From CAVTTH01 sp963737545 (GTDB lineage: Bacteria; Verrucomicrobiota; Verrucomicrobiia; Chthoniobacterales; UBA10450), in the NCBI GenBank assembly GCA_963737545.1, contig CAVTTH010000001.1:310001-374000 (forward strand): a stretch of DNA of 64,000 nt, written 5' to 3'. Positions 33,796 through 42,994 of the stretch are shown in pieces; position 1 is the first letter of the stretch, and each line of letters opens with the position of its first letter. The position numbers were made by a program, and so were the translations under genes. The notes under the pieces are model-generated. The model was not told where the DNA came from. It saw nothing but the letters and a program-made list of their open reading frames with translations, and did no database searches.

Positions 33796-35152
33796 TATTC
33801 GCGCCGACGCTCTGCGCGATGTGCAAATTCATCCGGACCGAGTCAAGGCATTCGTCTGGTTCGGCGGGATGTTGATTGCAAAGCCAGGAACTCGCGCCGG
33901 AGCGGCGTCCGACACGAAGAGGAATGTGGGCGCACCAGACCGCGAGCAACGTCTTCCAATTGCCCGCGAAAAAAATCGCGACATCGAATCGTGCAGCGCC
34001 GCGAATCTTCGAAGCGAGCGAGATAACGGATTCCTCTCCGCGCCACTCGAGCACGCAATCAATCGCGAGATTACTTTTCCAAATCTCGGCTAGTGCGGCC
34101 GGAGTTAGCACCGCCAGCCAGGTGTCGGGACGGCCCCGCTTGATTGCGCGCACGGCCGGGAAAGTCGCCGCCGCTTGATCGGCGGAAACGGGAGAGACAA
34201 TTAGAATCCGAAATGAGTCGAGCGTGGAGCGGTCGAACTCAGGTGGAAAAAAAACACGCCGCTGGTCGCGCGCGAAAAGGAAATGAGGGCGGAGCGGTTT
34301 CCAGCGGTTATGCGCCCAAAGCCAGTCGGCGGGCGCGCGACGAATTTGTTCCTCGACCAGACGGTTGATCTGCGCCGTGAGAAGTTCGGCGTCATCGGTC
34401 TTGGGATAAAGCGGTTCGGAGACGGTCATGTTCCAGCGCGCTCGGCCCCAGGTGTTGATTGCGATTGGAACGACCGGAAGGCCGGTCCGAAGCGAGAGCG
34501 TAGCCGCGAGAGTGGACGAGGAAGTGAGCCGGCCGAAAAGCGGCGTCCAAAGTCCTGCATAGCCGGCACCCTGATCGACGAGCACGCCGACAACTCCACC
34601 TTCGCGCAGAAACCGCACGCAACTCAGCAGTTCATTGCGTCGATCGAAAAGTGCGATTCCCGATCTCCTGCGCGTCGCGCGAACATAGCGATCAACGAAA
34701 GGATTCGCCAGGGCCTGGTAGAGCGCACCGAAACGATACTCCGGAAATTTTTCTCCGAGATGGCTGTAAAGTTCCCAGTTGCCGATGTGACTGATGAGTG
34801 CAATCCAGCCTGACTGGGTGCGTTCGTCAGGCACGTTTGCTGTAATGCGCTCCCAGATTTTTTCGTGCGGCATCGTGGATGCCTTGAGACCGGCGAGGAG
34901 GTTCGCGCCGAGTAGCCGAAAATGTTCGCGGTTGAGCGAGCGGAGTCGGGCCTCGGACATTTCCGCGCCAAAAGCAAGACGGAGATTGCCGAGTGCAAGA
35001 GAGCGGCGGCGGCGAAGAATCCGATAGGCAATTTCGCCGCCGGCTCGTCCTACTACAAAAGCGCAGTCGAGCGAGAGGAGGCGCATCAGGCGTTCGCAGA
35101 GACGGAAGCCGAGATAAGAACAAAAATGAAAAACACGCAACGCGGCTGGCAT
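33776..35152 (-). CDS. LpxL/HtrB-type lipid A acyltransferase with an appended half GT9 domain
   Basis: The ATG at 35152 gives 458 residues. Residues 1 to about 300 are a lipid A late acyltransferase: hydrophobic N-terminal helix, catalytic HIGNWE (His122, Glu127), GALYQALANPFVD and VGVLVDQGAG. From about residue 313 a second domain begins RILIVSP and continues like the N-terminal half of a GT9 heptosyltransferase (FPAVRAIKRGRPDTWLAVLT, DVAIFFAG, RVGRR), then stops at residue 458 before the nucleotide-sugar half. The 3' end overlaps the convergent PAP2-GT39 gene. Either the gene was truncated or the half-domain has a new role. It lies 29 bases after lpxB, same operon. Confidence 0.78.
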   Translation of the reverse strand: MPAALRVFHFCSYLGFRLCERLMRLLSLDCAFVVGRAGGEIAYRILRRRRSLALGNLRLAFGAEMSEARLRSLNREHFRLLGANLLAGLKASTMPHEKIWERITANVPDERTQSGWIALISHIGNWELYSHLGEKFPEYRFGALYQALANPFVDRYVRATRRRSGIALFDRRNELLSCVRFLREGGVVGVLVDQGAGYAGLWTPLFGRLTSSSTLAATLSLRTGLPVVPIAINTWGRARWNMTVSEPLYPKTDDAELLTAQINRLVEEQIRRAPADWLWAHNRWKPLRPHFLFARDQRRVFFPPEFDRSTLDSFRILIVSPVSADQAAATFPAVRAIKRGRPDTWLAVLTPAALAEIWKSNLAIDCVLEWRGEESVISLASKIRGAARFDVAIFFAGNWKTLLAVWCAHIPLRVGRRSGASSWLCNQHPAEPDECLDSVRMNLHIAQSVGANINEPLV

Positions 35153-35181
35153 GATCACCACTTTCCGGCGTGTCGCACCAT

Positions 35182-36390
35182 CTAGACAGCGACGCGCCCA
35201 GGCGCGACGCATCCCGTCGCCTCGCTCAACATTTCTTCCACGATTTGTGCGGTTCGTTCCGTCGGCGGCGTCGCCAACTCGGAACCGAGCGCCTGCCGGA
35301 TGAGCGCATAATCCCCCAGCATTTTGTCGCGGGCCGCTTCGTCGTTCAGAAGTCGGACCAACGCTCGTGCGATTTTCTCCGGCTGACAATTGAGACCGAT
35401 CAATTCCGGGACGGCTTCACGCTGGAGGATGATGTTCGGCATCGCGATAAATGGAATGCGCCGCCACGCCCAGAGCAGACACCACTCGATCCGGGCCATC
35501 GCCGAAACGTCGTAGACGGTCACCTGCGGCGTCCCCGCGAGCATGGCTTCGAGCGTCCCTGTGCCCGTCTTAACTATCGCGGCGTCGGACGCGAGCAACA
35601 GCTCCTGCGCGCAGTCACTCACGATCTGAATGGAAAGGGGGAGATACGAGCGGGCATCGTCGGCAAGTTCTCCGGGAACAACTGCGATGAATTGCACGCG
35701 CGGCTGCGCGCCAACGATGGAGGCCGCTTTTGCCATGCGCGGCGTGAGGACGCGGATTTCGCTCGGTCTCGAACCGGGGAGCAACGCTACTAGCCTGTCG
35801 TTAGGCTGGATCCCGAACTTTAGCCGAAGTGCCGACCGCTCTCCCGGTTCACGAATATTTTCCAGGGCAGGATGCCCCACCCATTCCGCGCGAGCCCCCG
35901 CATTTTGAAGTCGTTCGGCCGACCATTGAAACGGAGTGGCCACGCGCGTCACATACGGAACGATTCCGAGCCCGGACGAACCAGCCCGTTGCCACGAGCG
36001 CGGAGGAAAATAATAGAGAATGGGAATTCCAAGCGCGTGCAGCCGGGGCAACACCCGCCCGTTGAAAGCGCCCCAATCACACAGGACGACAAGATCGATC
36101 TGGTGCGTGCGCACGAATTCCCACAACTGGTCAGCCAGTTTGCGGCAACGAAAATATATTCTGACCGCCGACGGGATGCCGATCGCGCTGCAATTCGTCG
36201 TATCAGCGAGAAATTGTCCACCTGACGATTTTGCAACGATCTCACGCAGCCGCCTTCCGCCGAGAGCATGCAACGTCCGGTCGGGACCCTGCGCGAGCAG
36301 TGCGCGCGCGAGCGCAGCGGTATGGACATCGCCCGAAACATCACCCGCAATCAGGAGAATGGAAGGACGGGAGAGTTTGACGTTCGACAT
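35182..36390 (-). CDS. lpxB: lipid-A-disaccharide synthase LpxB
   Basis: ATG at 36390 (MSNVKLSRPSILLIAGDVSGDVH) gives 402 residues, near family length. The conserved AGDVSGD opening, the DWGAFNGRVLP block, GHPALEN, LLPGSRPSEI and ASDAAIVKTGTGTLEAML match GT19 LpxB, which joins UDP-2,3-diacylglucosamine and lipid X to make the lipid A disaccharide. The usual GG at AGEASGD is varied to AGDVSGD. It is the first gene of a minus-strand pair with lpxL and diverges from msbA. Confidence 0.9.
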   Translation of the reverse strand: MSNVKLSRPSILLIAGDVSGDVHTAALARALLAQGPDRTLHALGGRRLREIVAKSSGGQFLADTTNCSAIGIPSAVRIYFRCRKLADQLWEFVRTHQIDLVVLCDWGAFNGRVLPRLHALGIPILYYFPPRSWQRAGSSGLGIVPYVTRVATPFQWSAERLQNAGARAEWVGHPALENIREPGERSALRLKFGIQPNDRLVALLPGSRPSEIRVLTPRMAKAASIVGAQPRVQFIAVVPGELADDARSYLPLSIQIVSDCAQELLLASDAAIVKTGTGTLEAMLAGTPQVTVYDVSAMARIEWCLLWAWRRIPFIAMPNIILQREAVPELIGLNCQPEKIARALVRLLNDEAARDKMLGDYALIRQALGSELATPPTERTAQIVEEMLSEATGCVAPGRVAV

Positions 36391-36515
36391 GGAGAAAGAC
36401 GCGGGGATGCGTGCGTTTCCTTCCATGCCAACTGGAAGATTGATTTCCAAGGGAAATATTGTGAAAAGCGGCCGAGCAATGGCATTGTCTGCCGCCCTCG
36501 AAACACAGAAACGCC

Positions 36516-38390
36516 TTGCACTACATCATCGATATTCTCCGCTTTGGCGCGCCGTATCTGCGACGGTACTGGCCGGCGCTCGTCACCGGCATCTGGTTCT
36601 CGATCGTCTTCGGTCTCTCGAATGGCACTCTCGTATGGGGCACCAAGACAATCCTCGAGCGGCTGAATCCGCCGCCGGCGCACGCGAACTCCGCCGGCGG
36701 CAGTGAAGGAAATACCCGGCTCGAGAAGGCCACCTATCATGTGGTTGATCCGTGGCTGCCGCGTGTCGGACGCAAGATCGACACGAGACAGGTCGTGGGC
36801 GGTCTGCTCTTTCTTCCGTTGCTGGTGGGACTGCGCGGCTTTAGCCGCTATCTGAGTGCGTGGGCTATGGCATCGGTGAGCGGGCGAGTGGTCAACGATC
36901 TCCGCTGCGACGTGCTGATAAAGTTGCAGAGCCTCTCGATGGATTATTTTAATCGCTCGACCATGGGCGATCTCCTCATGCGGATCAACGGAGATACGGC
37001 GGCGTTGAATCAGTGTTTGAGCGTTGGGTTTACCGACTCGATCAAAGAGCCTTTCACGATGATTGGCATCGTCATCGCTCTTTGTGCGATTGATTGGAAG
37101 TTAACCGTCTACTCGATGGTCCTGACGCCGCTCTGCCTCATCCCGATCTCCTCGCTCGGAAGACGGGCCCGCCAGGCCGCCGCAACCGGCACGAGAGCGA
37201 CCATCTCCCAGTCGAGCCTGCTGGTCGAGATGCTGACCGGGATCCGAGTCGTGAAAGCTCTGAATCTGGAGGACGAACAAACGCAACGTTTCCGCGGATT
37301 CTCGAAGGAGCTGGTGCGATCGAGCGTCAAAAGCGTCAGAGCACGCGAACAGATCAATCCGATCATCGAAACATTATCAATGTTCGGATTGGGCCTGCTC
37401 ATCATCTACGTTTTCTTCGCCCACCGCACCACACCGGAGATGGTCGCATTTCTCTCGGGCATGATTCTGTTTTTCGTCCCGGTGAAGAAATTGGCGGCGC
37501 TCCATATCCTTTTGCAGGAATCAAAAATCGGCGTCGACCGTCTTGCGCAAGTCCTTGCCGAAAAGCCGAGCGTGAAAGAGAAACCGGACGCGCGGCCGCT
37601 CCCGGGATTTTCATCTGCCATCCGATTTCGTGACGTGAGTTTTGCCTATGAAAAGCAGACCGTTCTCAAAGGTATCGATCTCGAAATCCGGCGCGGGATC
37701 AAGATCGGAATCGCGGGCGAGAATGGCTCCGGCAAGAGCACGCTCGTGAATCTGCTTCTGCGTTTCTACGATCCGACGAGAGGCGCGCTCGAAATCGACG
37801 GAATCGACCTGCGCGATGTCCGCGTGTCTGACCTCCGTAACCTGATTGGGCTCGTTAGTCAGGAAGTTGTCATCTTCGACCAATCGATCGCGGAGAATAT
37901 CGGCTGCGCGAAACGGGGAGCGACGCGAGCGGAAATCGAAATTGCCGCGCGAGCGGCGGGCTGCCACGATTTTATCACGCAACTCCCGCAAGGTTATGAG
38001 ACGCGCGTTGGTGAGCGCGGGGTGCGTTTGTCCGGCGGCCAGCGGCAGCGCGTCTCGATCGCGCGCGCGTTCATCCGCGACGCGCCAATCATTATTCTCG
38101 ATGAAGCGACAGCCTCGCTCGATGCGCGCGCCGAAGCGGATATCCAGGCCGCGGTCGATCGACTGGAGGAACACCGAACCGTTATCTGCGTGGCGCATCG
38201 CCTCTCTACTCTGGCTTCGATGGATCGGATTGTAGTTCTGTCAGCCGGCCGAATTATCGAGGAAGGAACGTATCGGAAGTTGCTTTTTGGCGATGGCCCA
38301 TTCGCGCGCATGGCGCGCCAGCAGGGACTGAGTCTCGCCCCACAGGAAATTGTCGAAGCCGAGCTTGCCGGGTCCGAAGTCAAAGTCTAA
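36516..38390 (+). CDS. MsbA-like lipid ABC exporter (fused membrane and ATPase domains)
   Basis: A TTG start at 36516 yields 624 residues. Residues about 1-320 form six membrane segments of an ABC exporter, with a 60-residue periplasmic-type insertion after the first segment (LNPPPAHANSAGG). The ATPase has Walker A GENGSGKST, Q-loop SQEVVIFDQ, signature LSGGQRQR and Walker B IIILDEATASLD, and His in VAHRLST. It is placed between lpxB and lpxD, so flipping of lipid A across the inner membrane is the likely job. Confidence 0.87.
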   Translation: MHYIIDILRFGAPYLRRYWPALVTGIWFSIVFGLSNGTLVWGTKTILERLNPPPAHANSAGGSEGNTRLEKATYHVVDPWLPRVGRKIDTRQVVGGLLFLPLLVGLRGFSRYLSAWAMASVSGRVVNDLRCDVLIKLQSLSMDYFNRSTMGDLLMRINGDTAALNQCLSVGFTDSIKEPFTMIGIVIALCAIDWKLTVYSMVLTPLCLIPISSLGRRARQAAATGTRATISQSSLLVEMLTGIRVVKALNLEDEQTQRFRGFSKELVRSSVKSVRAREQINPIIETLSMFGLGLLIIYVFFAHRTTPEMVAFLSGMILFFVPVKKLAALHILLQESKIGVDRLAQVLAEKPSVKEKPDARPLPGFSSAIRFRDVSFAYEKQTVLKGIDLEIRRGIKIGIAGENGSGKSTLVNLLLRFYDPTRGALEIDGIDLRDVRVSDLRNLIGLVSQEVVIFDQSIAENIGCAKRGATRAEIEIAARAAGCHDFITQLPQGYETRVGERGVRLSGGQRQRVSIARAFIRDAPIIILDEATASLDARAEADIQAAVDRLEEHRTVICVAHRLSTLASMDRIVVLSAGRIIEEGTYRKLLFGDGPFARMARQQGLSLAPQEIVEAELAGSEVKV

Positions 38391-38401
38391 CGAATGCGCG
38401 A

Positions 38402-38581
38402 GAGTTAGCAGTCCTGCTCGCCGTTGCGCTTGCCGCGGAAAATGCGTTTGCCGAAGACGGCGGGCTGGCACTCGAACGCATCGCGTTCGGCTCCCGCAAA
38501 CCTCGCGATGGGCGAAGCACGAACAACAACTCGTTAGCCCTCCCGCTCGATCGGTATTGCTATTTTGAGACCGGAACTTGA
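38402..38581 (+). other. possible start-less small secreted-protein frame
   Basis: In the gap between the ABC exporter and lpxD, one frame reads RELAVLLAVALAAENAFAED (signal-peptide-like) and continues for 40 more residues to TGA at 38581. It has no in-frame ATG/GTG/TTG; an ATG at 38394 is in another frame and would join it only if the GAGAG at 38402 held two extra bases. Listed because this window has several insertion-type shifts, but chance is a good alternative. Confidence 0.2.
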
Positions 38582-38591
38582 TCATGACAGC

Positions 38592-39675
38592 ATGTCGAAA
38601 AAACTTGGTTGGATAGCGTCTGAACTTGGCGGTCAACTCCTGGGAAATCCCGAAATTGAAATCCGGCGGGTGGTGCATCCCGCGCATGCGGAAGACGAAC
38701 ATGATCTTGCCCTCGTCTACAGCGCGTCGGTGGCACCGATCGTGAAGGAGCGCGCGATCCAGACTGCGCTTGTTCCCTCACAACCAGAAGTGCCCGGGAT
38801 TCCCAACCAAATCAAAGTCGGCCGTCCCCGCGTTGCGCTGGCTCGTCTTATGGAAATCTTCGCGCCGCTGCCGACAGTGGGTCCGGGAATTCATCCCACC
38901 GCCGCTGTCGATCCAACGGCAGAATTGGCCGACAATGTGCGCGTCGGCCCGCAGTGCTCCATCGGGCCCGGAACAAAAATCGGCGCCGGGACCACGCTGA
39001 TTGCCGGGGTTCACATCGGCGCCAGCGTGCAGATCGGCGCGGGATGCGTGCTCTTCGCCGGCGTTTGCGTGGGCGATCGGGTGACGATCGGGAACCGCGT
39101 GATCATCAAGGCGAACGCAGCAATTGGAAACGACGGCTTCAGTTTTCAGACAATCGAACCAGGAAGCGCTGAACTGATCCGACAAACCGGTCGGGTGCAG
39201 CCGACGGAATTCGGAAATCGTGCGGATTAACTCGGCCGGCACCGTTGTCATCGAAGATGACGTCGAGATCGGAGCCTGCACGTGCATCGATCGTGCGACG
39301 CTGCACGAGACGCGCATCGCTCGCGGCACAAAAATCGACAACCAGGTCCAAATCGCGCATAACGTGCAAGTGGGTCAAAAGTGCCTGATTGTCTCGATGG
39401 CGGGCGTGGCCGGGAGCGCGACGATCGGCGATCGAGTAGTAATCGCGGCGCAGGCGGGCATCCCTGATCACGCAAAGATTGGGGAAGATTCCATGATCAT
39501 GCCGCAAGCAGGCGTGACGGGAAATTTGCCGCCGCGGTCTTACGTGGGCGGGAGCCCGGCGGAACCACGGAAACAATTTCTGAATGGCCTGATGCAGGTC
39601 AAACGCATCAAAACGCTGGCGCAAAAAATAAAGGAACTGGGCGAGCGGATCGAGAAAATCGAGAGCGGCCGGTGA
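38592..39675 (+). CDS. lpxD: UDP-3-O-acylglucosamine N-acyltransferase LpxD, frameshifted
   Basis: Starting at ATG 38592 (MSKKLGWIASELGG) the frame has the LpxD N-terminal uridine-binding domain and left-handed beta-helix hexapeptide repeats (VGPQCSIGPGTKIGAG, AAIGNDGFSF), then stops at 39232 because of one extra base at the GG 39213-39214. The next frame (from about 39216) continues as EIVRINSAGTVVIEDDVEIG, catalytic AHN in QIAHNVQVG, and YVGGSPAEP, ending at 39675. Removing one G restores about 360 residues, the full length. LpxD is required for the lipid A pathway whose other genes are intact here, so sequence error is likely. Confidence 0.85.
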
Positions 39676-39690
39676 CGTCCGCCGTTGTTC

Positions 39691-40530
39691 TCAATCGAAA
39701 AAATCAACTGTCGCGGCACCGTCAAATCTCTTTCCATTCAACGGAACAGAGAAATGACGGCGCGGCTCGCGGCAAAATCCACGCCGCGAGCCCCGGACGA
39801 ACTCAATGAGATGCGAGACGTTTTCATCATCGAGCTGCTCCATGTTTTCGAGAGCGCTTTCCAGGGAGAGCCTGGAGCGAAGCAGGAGGTGACACGCACG
39901 CTTCAACTTAAGTCGCGCATCGAGCGAGAAACCGGCCCGTCGGAGCCCGACTGAATTCAAGCCGAGAACGCGGGCTGGGTTCCCATCCGAGATCACGAAC
40001 GGGATGACATCCTGCCGAATCGCGGTTTTTCCTCCGACCATGGCGTAACGTCCCAGGCGCACGAACTGATGGACGCCGACTTCGCTCGAGAGAAAAACAT
40101 GATCCTCTGCCATGATATGGCCGGCCAGGGCCGTGCCGTTGGCAAAAATGCAATCGTCTTCGAGCCGGCAGTTATGCGCGATGTGGACTCCGATCATGAG
40201 AAAATTTCGGGAGCCGATGTGCGTCACTTTGTGCTCGCCCGTCGCACGATGAATGGTCACGCCTTCGCGAATCAGATTGTCGTCGCCGATCATGAGGTAG
40301 CTGCGTTCGCCTTTGAACTTCACGTCCTGCGGCTCCCCGCCAAGCGTGGCGTGTTCGAAGACGCGATTTCTTTCGCCCAGCGTAGTGTAGCGCTTAATCA
40401 CGGCATGCGCGCCGATCTCGCATCCCGCGCCAATCCGGACGCCACCTTCGATGATGACGTAAGGCCCGATCTGTACATCGGACGCAATTTCCGCAAGAGG
40501 ACTAATTACCGCCGTCGGATGAATTGCCAC
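39691..40530 (-). CDS. lpxA: UDP-N-acetylglucosamine acyltransferase LpxA
   Basis: 279 residues of left-handed beta-helix hexapeptide repeats (IHPTAVISPLAEI, IGPYVIIEGGVRIGAG). The catalytic His is in VHIAHNC at residue 119, and the family-specific ATLGGEPQDVKFKGE, TIHRAT and NSVGLRRAGF blocks are present. The C-terminal helix ends ...RRGFC and is followed by about 25 extra residues not expected for the family. It catalyses the first acylation of lipid A synthesis. It converges with lpxD and diverges from the GT4 gene. Confidence 0.92.
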   Translation of the reverse strand: MAIHPTAVISPLAEIASDVQIGPYVIIEGGVRIGAGCEIGAHAVIKRYTTLGERNRVFEHATLGGEPQDVKFKGERSYLMIGDDNLIREGVTIHRATGEHKVTHIGSRNFLMIGVHIAHNCRLEDDCIFANGTALAGHIMAEDHVFLSSEVGVHQFVRLGRYAMVGGKTAIRQDVIPFVISDGNPARVLGLNSVGLRRAGFSLDARLKLKRACHLLLRSRLSLESALENMEQLDDENVSHLIEFVRGSRRGFCREPRRHFSVPLNGKRFDGAATVDFFD

Positions 40531-40591
40531 GCAGGAACATGGTAGGTTGATAATGGCTGATGGTAAACAAGAAGTGTAACGAAAATTTCTT

Positions 40592-41731
40592 ATGAAAATC
40601 GCACTGGTCCTCGAACGTTTCGACCCCGCGCGCGGCGGGCTCGAACATTGGACCTGGCAATTCGCGCGCCGCCTGGTGGGACGCGTCGACGAGGTCCATG
40701 TCGTCGCATTTGAATTTTACGCGGAAACGACAAACAACGGCATCATCGCCCATCGCCTGGAAATGCCGCGTTCCCGTTTGGATCGCGCCGCAGCCCTCGC
40801 CGCCCAACTGCCGGCGATGGGCTTCGATCTCGTGCACGACATGGGAATCGGTTGGGCAGCGGACATTATTCACCCGCATGGCGGTTCAACCAAAGCGCTC
40901 TGGGAGCACAATCTCCTCCGCATCCCGAAGTGGCGACAGATTCGCTTCTGGCGGGAGAAGCGCTACCGCGAATTGGCTGAAATCGAACGGCGCCAACACG
41001 ACAATCGTACGGCAACGATCGTAGCGGTCTCGCGCATGGTGTCGCACCATTTCGAGTCGTTCCACCATCTCCCGACCGCGCGCATGAGAGTGATTTACAA
41101 CGGCGTGGACGTGGAAAGATTTACGCCGTTGCACAGGGAGAAGTATCGCGATGCGACGCGGCGCGAATTGGGAGTACGCGACGAGGTGTTATTTTTTATG
41201 CTGGCGCACAATCTTCTCTTGAAGAATGCCGAGGCGACTATTCGCGCGACCGCGAAACTCCTCGCGGCCGGAGCCGCAGTGCGGGTTGTGATCGCGGGCG
41301 GGAAAAAACCTGAACGCTTCGTCGCGCTGGCGGAGAAGTTAGGCATCGCCCACGCGGTGACGTTCCTCGGTCTGGTTGATCCGGTACCGTATTACGCAGC
41401 GGCCGATGTCTTCGTCCATCCGACGTGGTACGACCCGTGTAGTCTCGTAACATTGGAAGCGCTGAGTTGCGGATTACCGGTGATCACGAGTTGCTTCAAT
41501 GGTGCCGCCGAGTTGATGACTGATCGGAAAGAGGGATTTGTGCTCTCTGATCCGGCTGACGTCGCAACTCTGACTGCGCGGATGGAGGAACTGCTGGAGC
41601 TCGCGCTACGCGAGAAGATGGGAGCCGCCGGCCGTGCCTTGGCGATGCAACACACGTTGGAGGGACAGACGATGCAGTTCCTAGAGTTATACCGCGAGAT
41701 TGTCTCGACCAGATCGTCCATGGATCGATGA
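40592..41731 (+). CDS. GT4 glycosyltransferase, WaaG/RfaG-like
   Basis: A 379-residue GT-B enzyme: MKIALVLERFDPARGGLE opening, VSRMVSHHFESF, YNGVDVERFTP and PTWYDPCSLVTLEALSCG with the GT4 E-x7-E. These are the marks of WaaG-type LPS core transferases. It is adjacent to lpxA and followed, with an ATGA overlap at 41728-41731, by a condensation-fold protein. Adding the first hexose to the LPS inner core or a related glycolipid is likely; donor unknown. Confidence 0.85.
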   Translation: MKIALVLERFDPARGGLEHWTWQFARRLVGRVDEVHVVAFEFYAETTNNGIIAHRLEMPRSRLDRAAALAAQLPAMGFDLVHDMGIGWAADIIHPHGGSTKALWEHNLLRIPKWRQIRFWREKRYRELAEIERRQHDNRTATIVAVSRMVSHHFESFHHLPTARMRVIYNGVDVERFTPLHREKYRDATRRELGVRDEVLFFMLAHNLLLKNAEATIRATAKLLAAGAAVRVVIAGGKKPERFVALAEKLGIAHAVTFLGLVDPVPYYAAADVFVHPTWYDPCSLVTLEALSCGLPVITSCFNGAAELMTDRKEGFVLSDPADVATLTARMEELLELALREKMGAAGRALAMQHTLEGQTMQFLELYREIVSTRSSMDR

Positions 41732-42924
41732 TAATGTCGGATCCACCGCGGCGATTGACGGCGTTTCAGTCGCTCATGCGCGAATGGTCGGTGCTCGCGC
41801 CCTATAACTTTATCCATGCGATGCGCCTGCCTGGACCGGTCGAGCTTGATCGTTGGCAGAGCGCGGCGGCCGTAGCAATGCGGGCACTCGCCCTCCCACC
41901 GGCACCGATTCCAATCGAACAACCGGCGATGGATTTGGAAACGCACCTCGAAGCGGAACTGAATCGGTCCTTCTCCGCGATGGAATTGCCCTTTCGCTTT
42001 TTCGCGATGGAAGCGCCCGGGGGCGGACATTGGTTCGGGATTGTGGTCGATCACTGGGTAGCTGACGATTTTTCCTGCCGGGCATTGCTTCAGCAGATGT
42101 ATTCGACCTATCAATCGCCCGCGGGTCCGACGGAGTGGCCGACCCTACAATGGACGAACGTTTGTCCGCCGAAGCGCGGCTGGCTGAGCGAGTGGACCAG
42201 TTTTCTCAAACAGACGGCCACGATGCGCAGGGCCTGCCGTGTTCCGCTGCGCGATCCGTTGGATTTCAGGGCCGGTATTTTCCGTACGGAATTGCCTTCG
42301 GGCGCGCTTGCGTCCATCCACAAACTGGCGCAGAAACAGAACGCGACAGTGCACGATGTGTTTTTGGCTGCGGCGGCGCAGACCTTCGGCGCTGCCCGCA
42401 CACGGCAGCAGGGCGATCGCCGTGATGCGGTGGGACTGGCTTCCGCGATGGATCTGCGACGCTTCGAAACCGGCGAAGCGAAAACCGGATTCGGATTTCT
42501 TATTAGTCATTACACTATCGTAGAACGGCGGCCGGAGGAAATTTCCATCGCGGAACTGAGCGCGCGCATCGGTGCACGCACCCGGCACTGGAAGGCCGTT
42601 CCCTGTGCCGATCCTTTTGCGCCAGTGCTCGTGCTCTGGCGGCTCGCCCGCACCCGTCGCGCACGGGCGACCTTTTTCCCACGCGGCGCTCCCCTCGCCG
42701 CAGGCCTGTCGAATGTGAATCTGACCGGGAGTTGGATCGAGCAATCACGGATCGCTGAGTTCCGCAGAATCGGGCCTACCGGTCCCGTCGTGCCGCTGGT
42801 TTTCATGATCACGACGCTCCACGGTCGCATATTTGTCGACGTGACTTATCGCCGCGCAGCCTTTACCCGGGAGGAGGCGGAGAGTTCTCTGACAGATTTT
42901 GCGAAGCGCCTTTTAACTCGTTAG
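41728..42924 (+). CDS. condensation-fold (CoA/ACP-dependent acyltransferase-like) protein
   Basis: 398 residues. The segment GIVVDHWVADDF (residues about 104-115) corresponds to the HHxxxDG motif of the condensation-domain superfamily (CAT, NRPS condensation, wax-ester synthase and polyketide-associated acyltransferases), with Asp in place of the first His; His109 and Asp113 are the expected catalytic positions. Later LSNVNLTGSW and VPLVFMITTLHGR are typical of its second half, which ends with a FVDVTYRRAAF strand. No carrier-protein domain is attached. Being overlapped by the GT4 gene it may acylate a sugar or lipid of the LPS; this is inference. Confidence 0.6.
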   Translation: MIMSDPPRRLTAFQSLMREWSVLAPYNFIHAMRLPGPVELDRWQSAAAVAMRALALPPAPIPIEQPAMDLETHLEAELNRSFSAMELPFRFFAMEAPGGGHWFGIVVDHWVADDFSCRALLQQMYSTYQSPAGPTEWPTLQWTNVCPPKRGWLSEWTSFLKQTATMRRACRVPLRDPLDFRAGIFRTELPSGALASIHKLAQKQNATVHDVFLAAAAQTFGAARTRQQGDRRDAVGLASAMDLRRFETGEAKTGFGFLISHYTIVERRPEEISIAELSARIGARTRHWKAVPCADPFAPVLVLWRLARTRRARATFFPRGAPLAAGLSNVNLTGSWIEQSRIAEFRRIGPTGPVVPLVFMITTLHGRIFVDVTYRRAAFTREEAESSLTDFAKRLLTR

Positions 42925-42994
42925 GATGGACTGCCTCGCCAATCTTTTTCAGCCTTCGCTTTGGTCGATCGGAAAGCTGAGTTAAACAAGAAAT

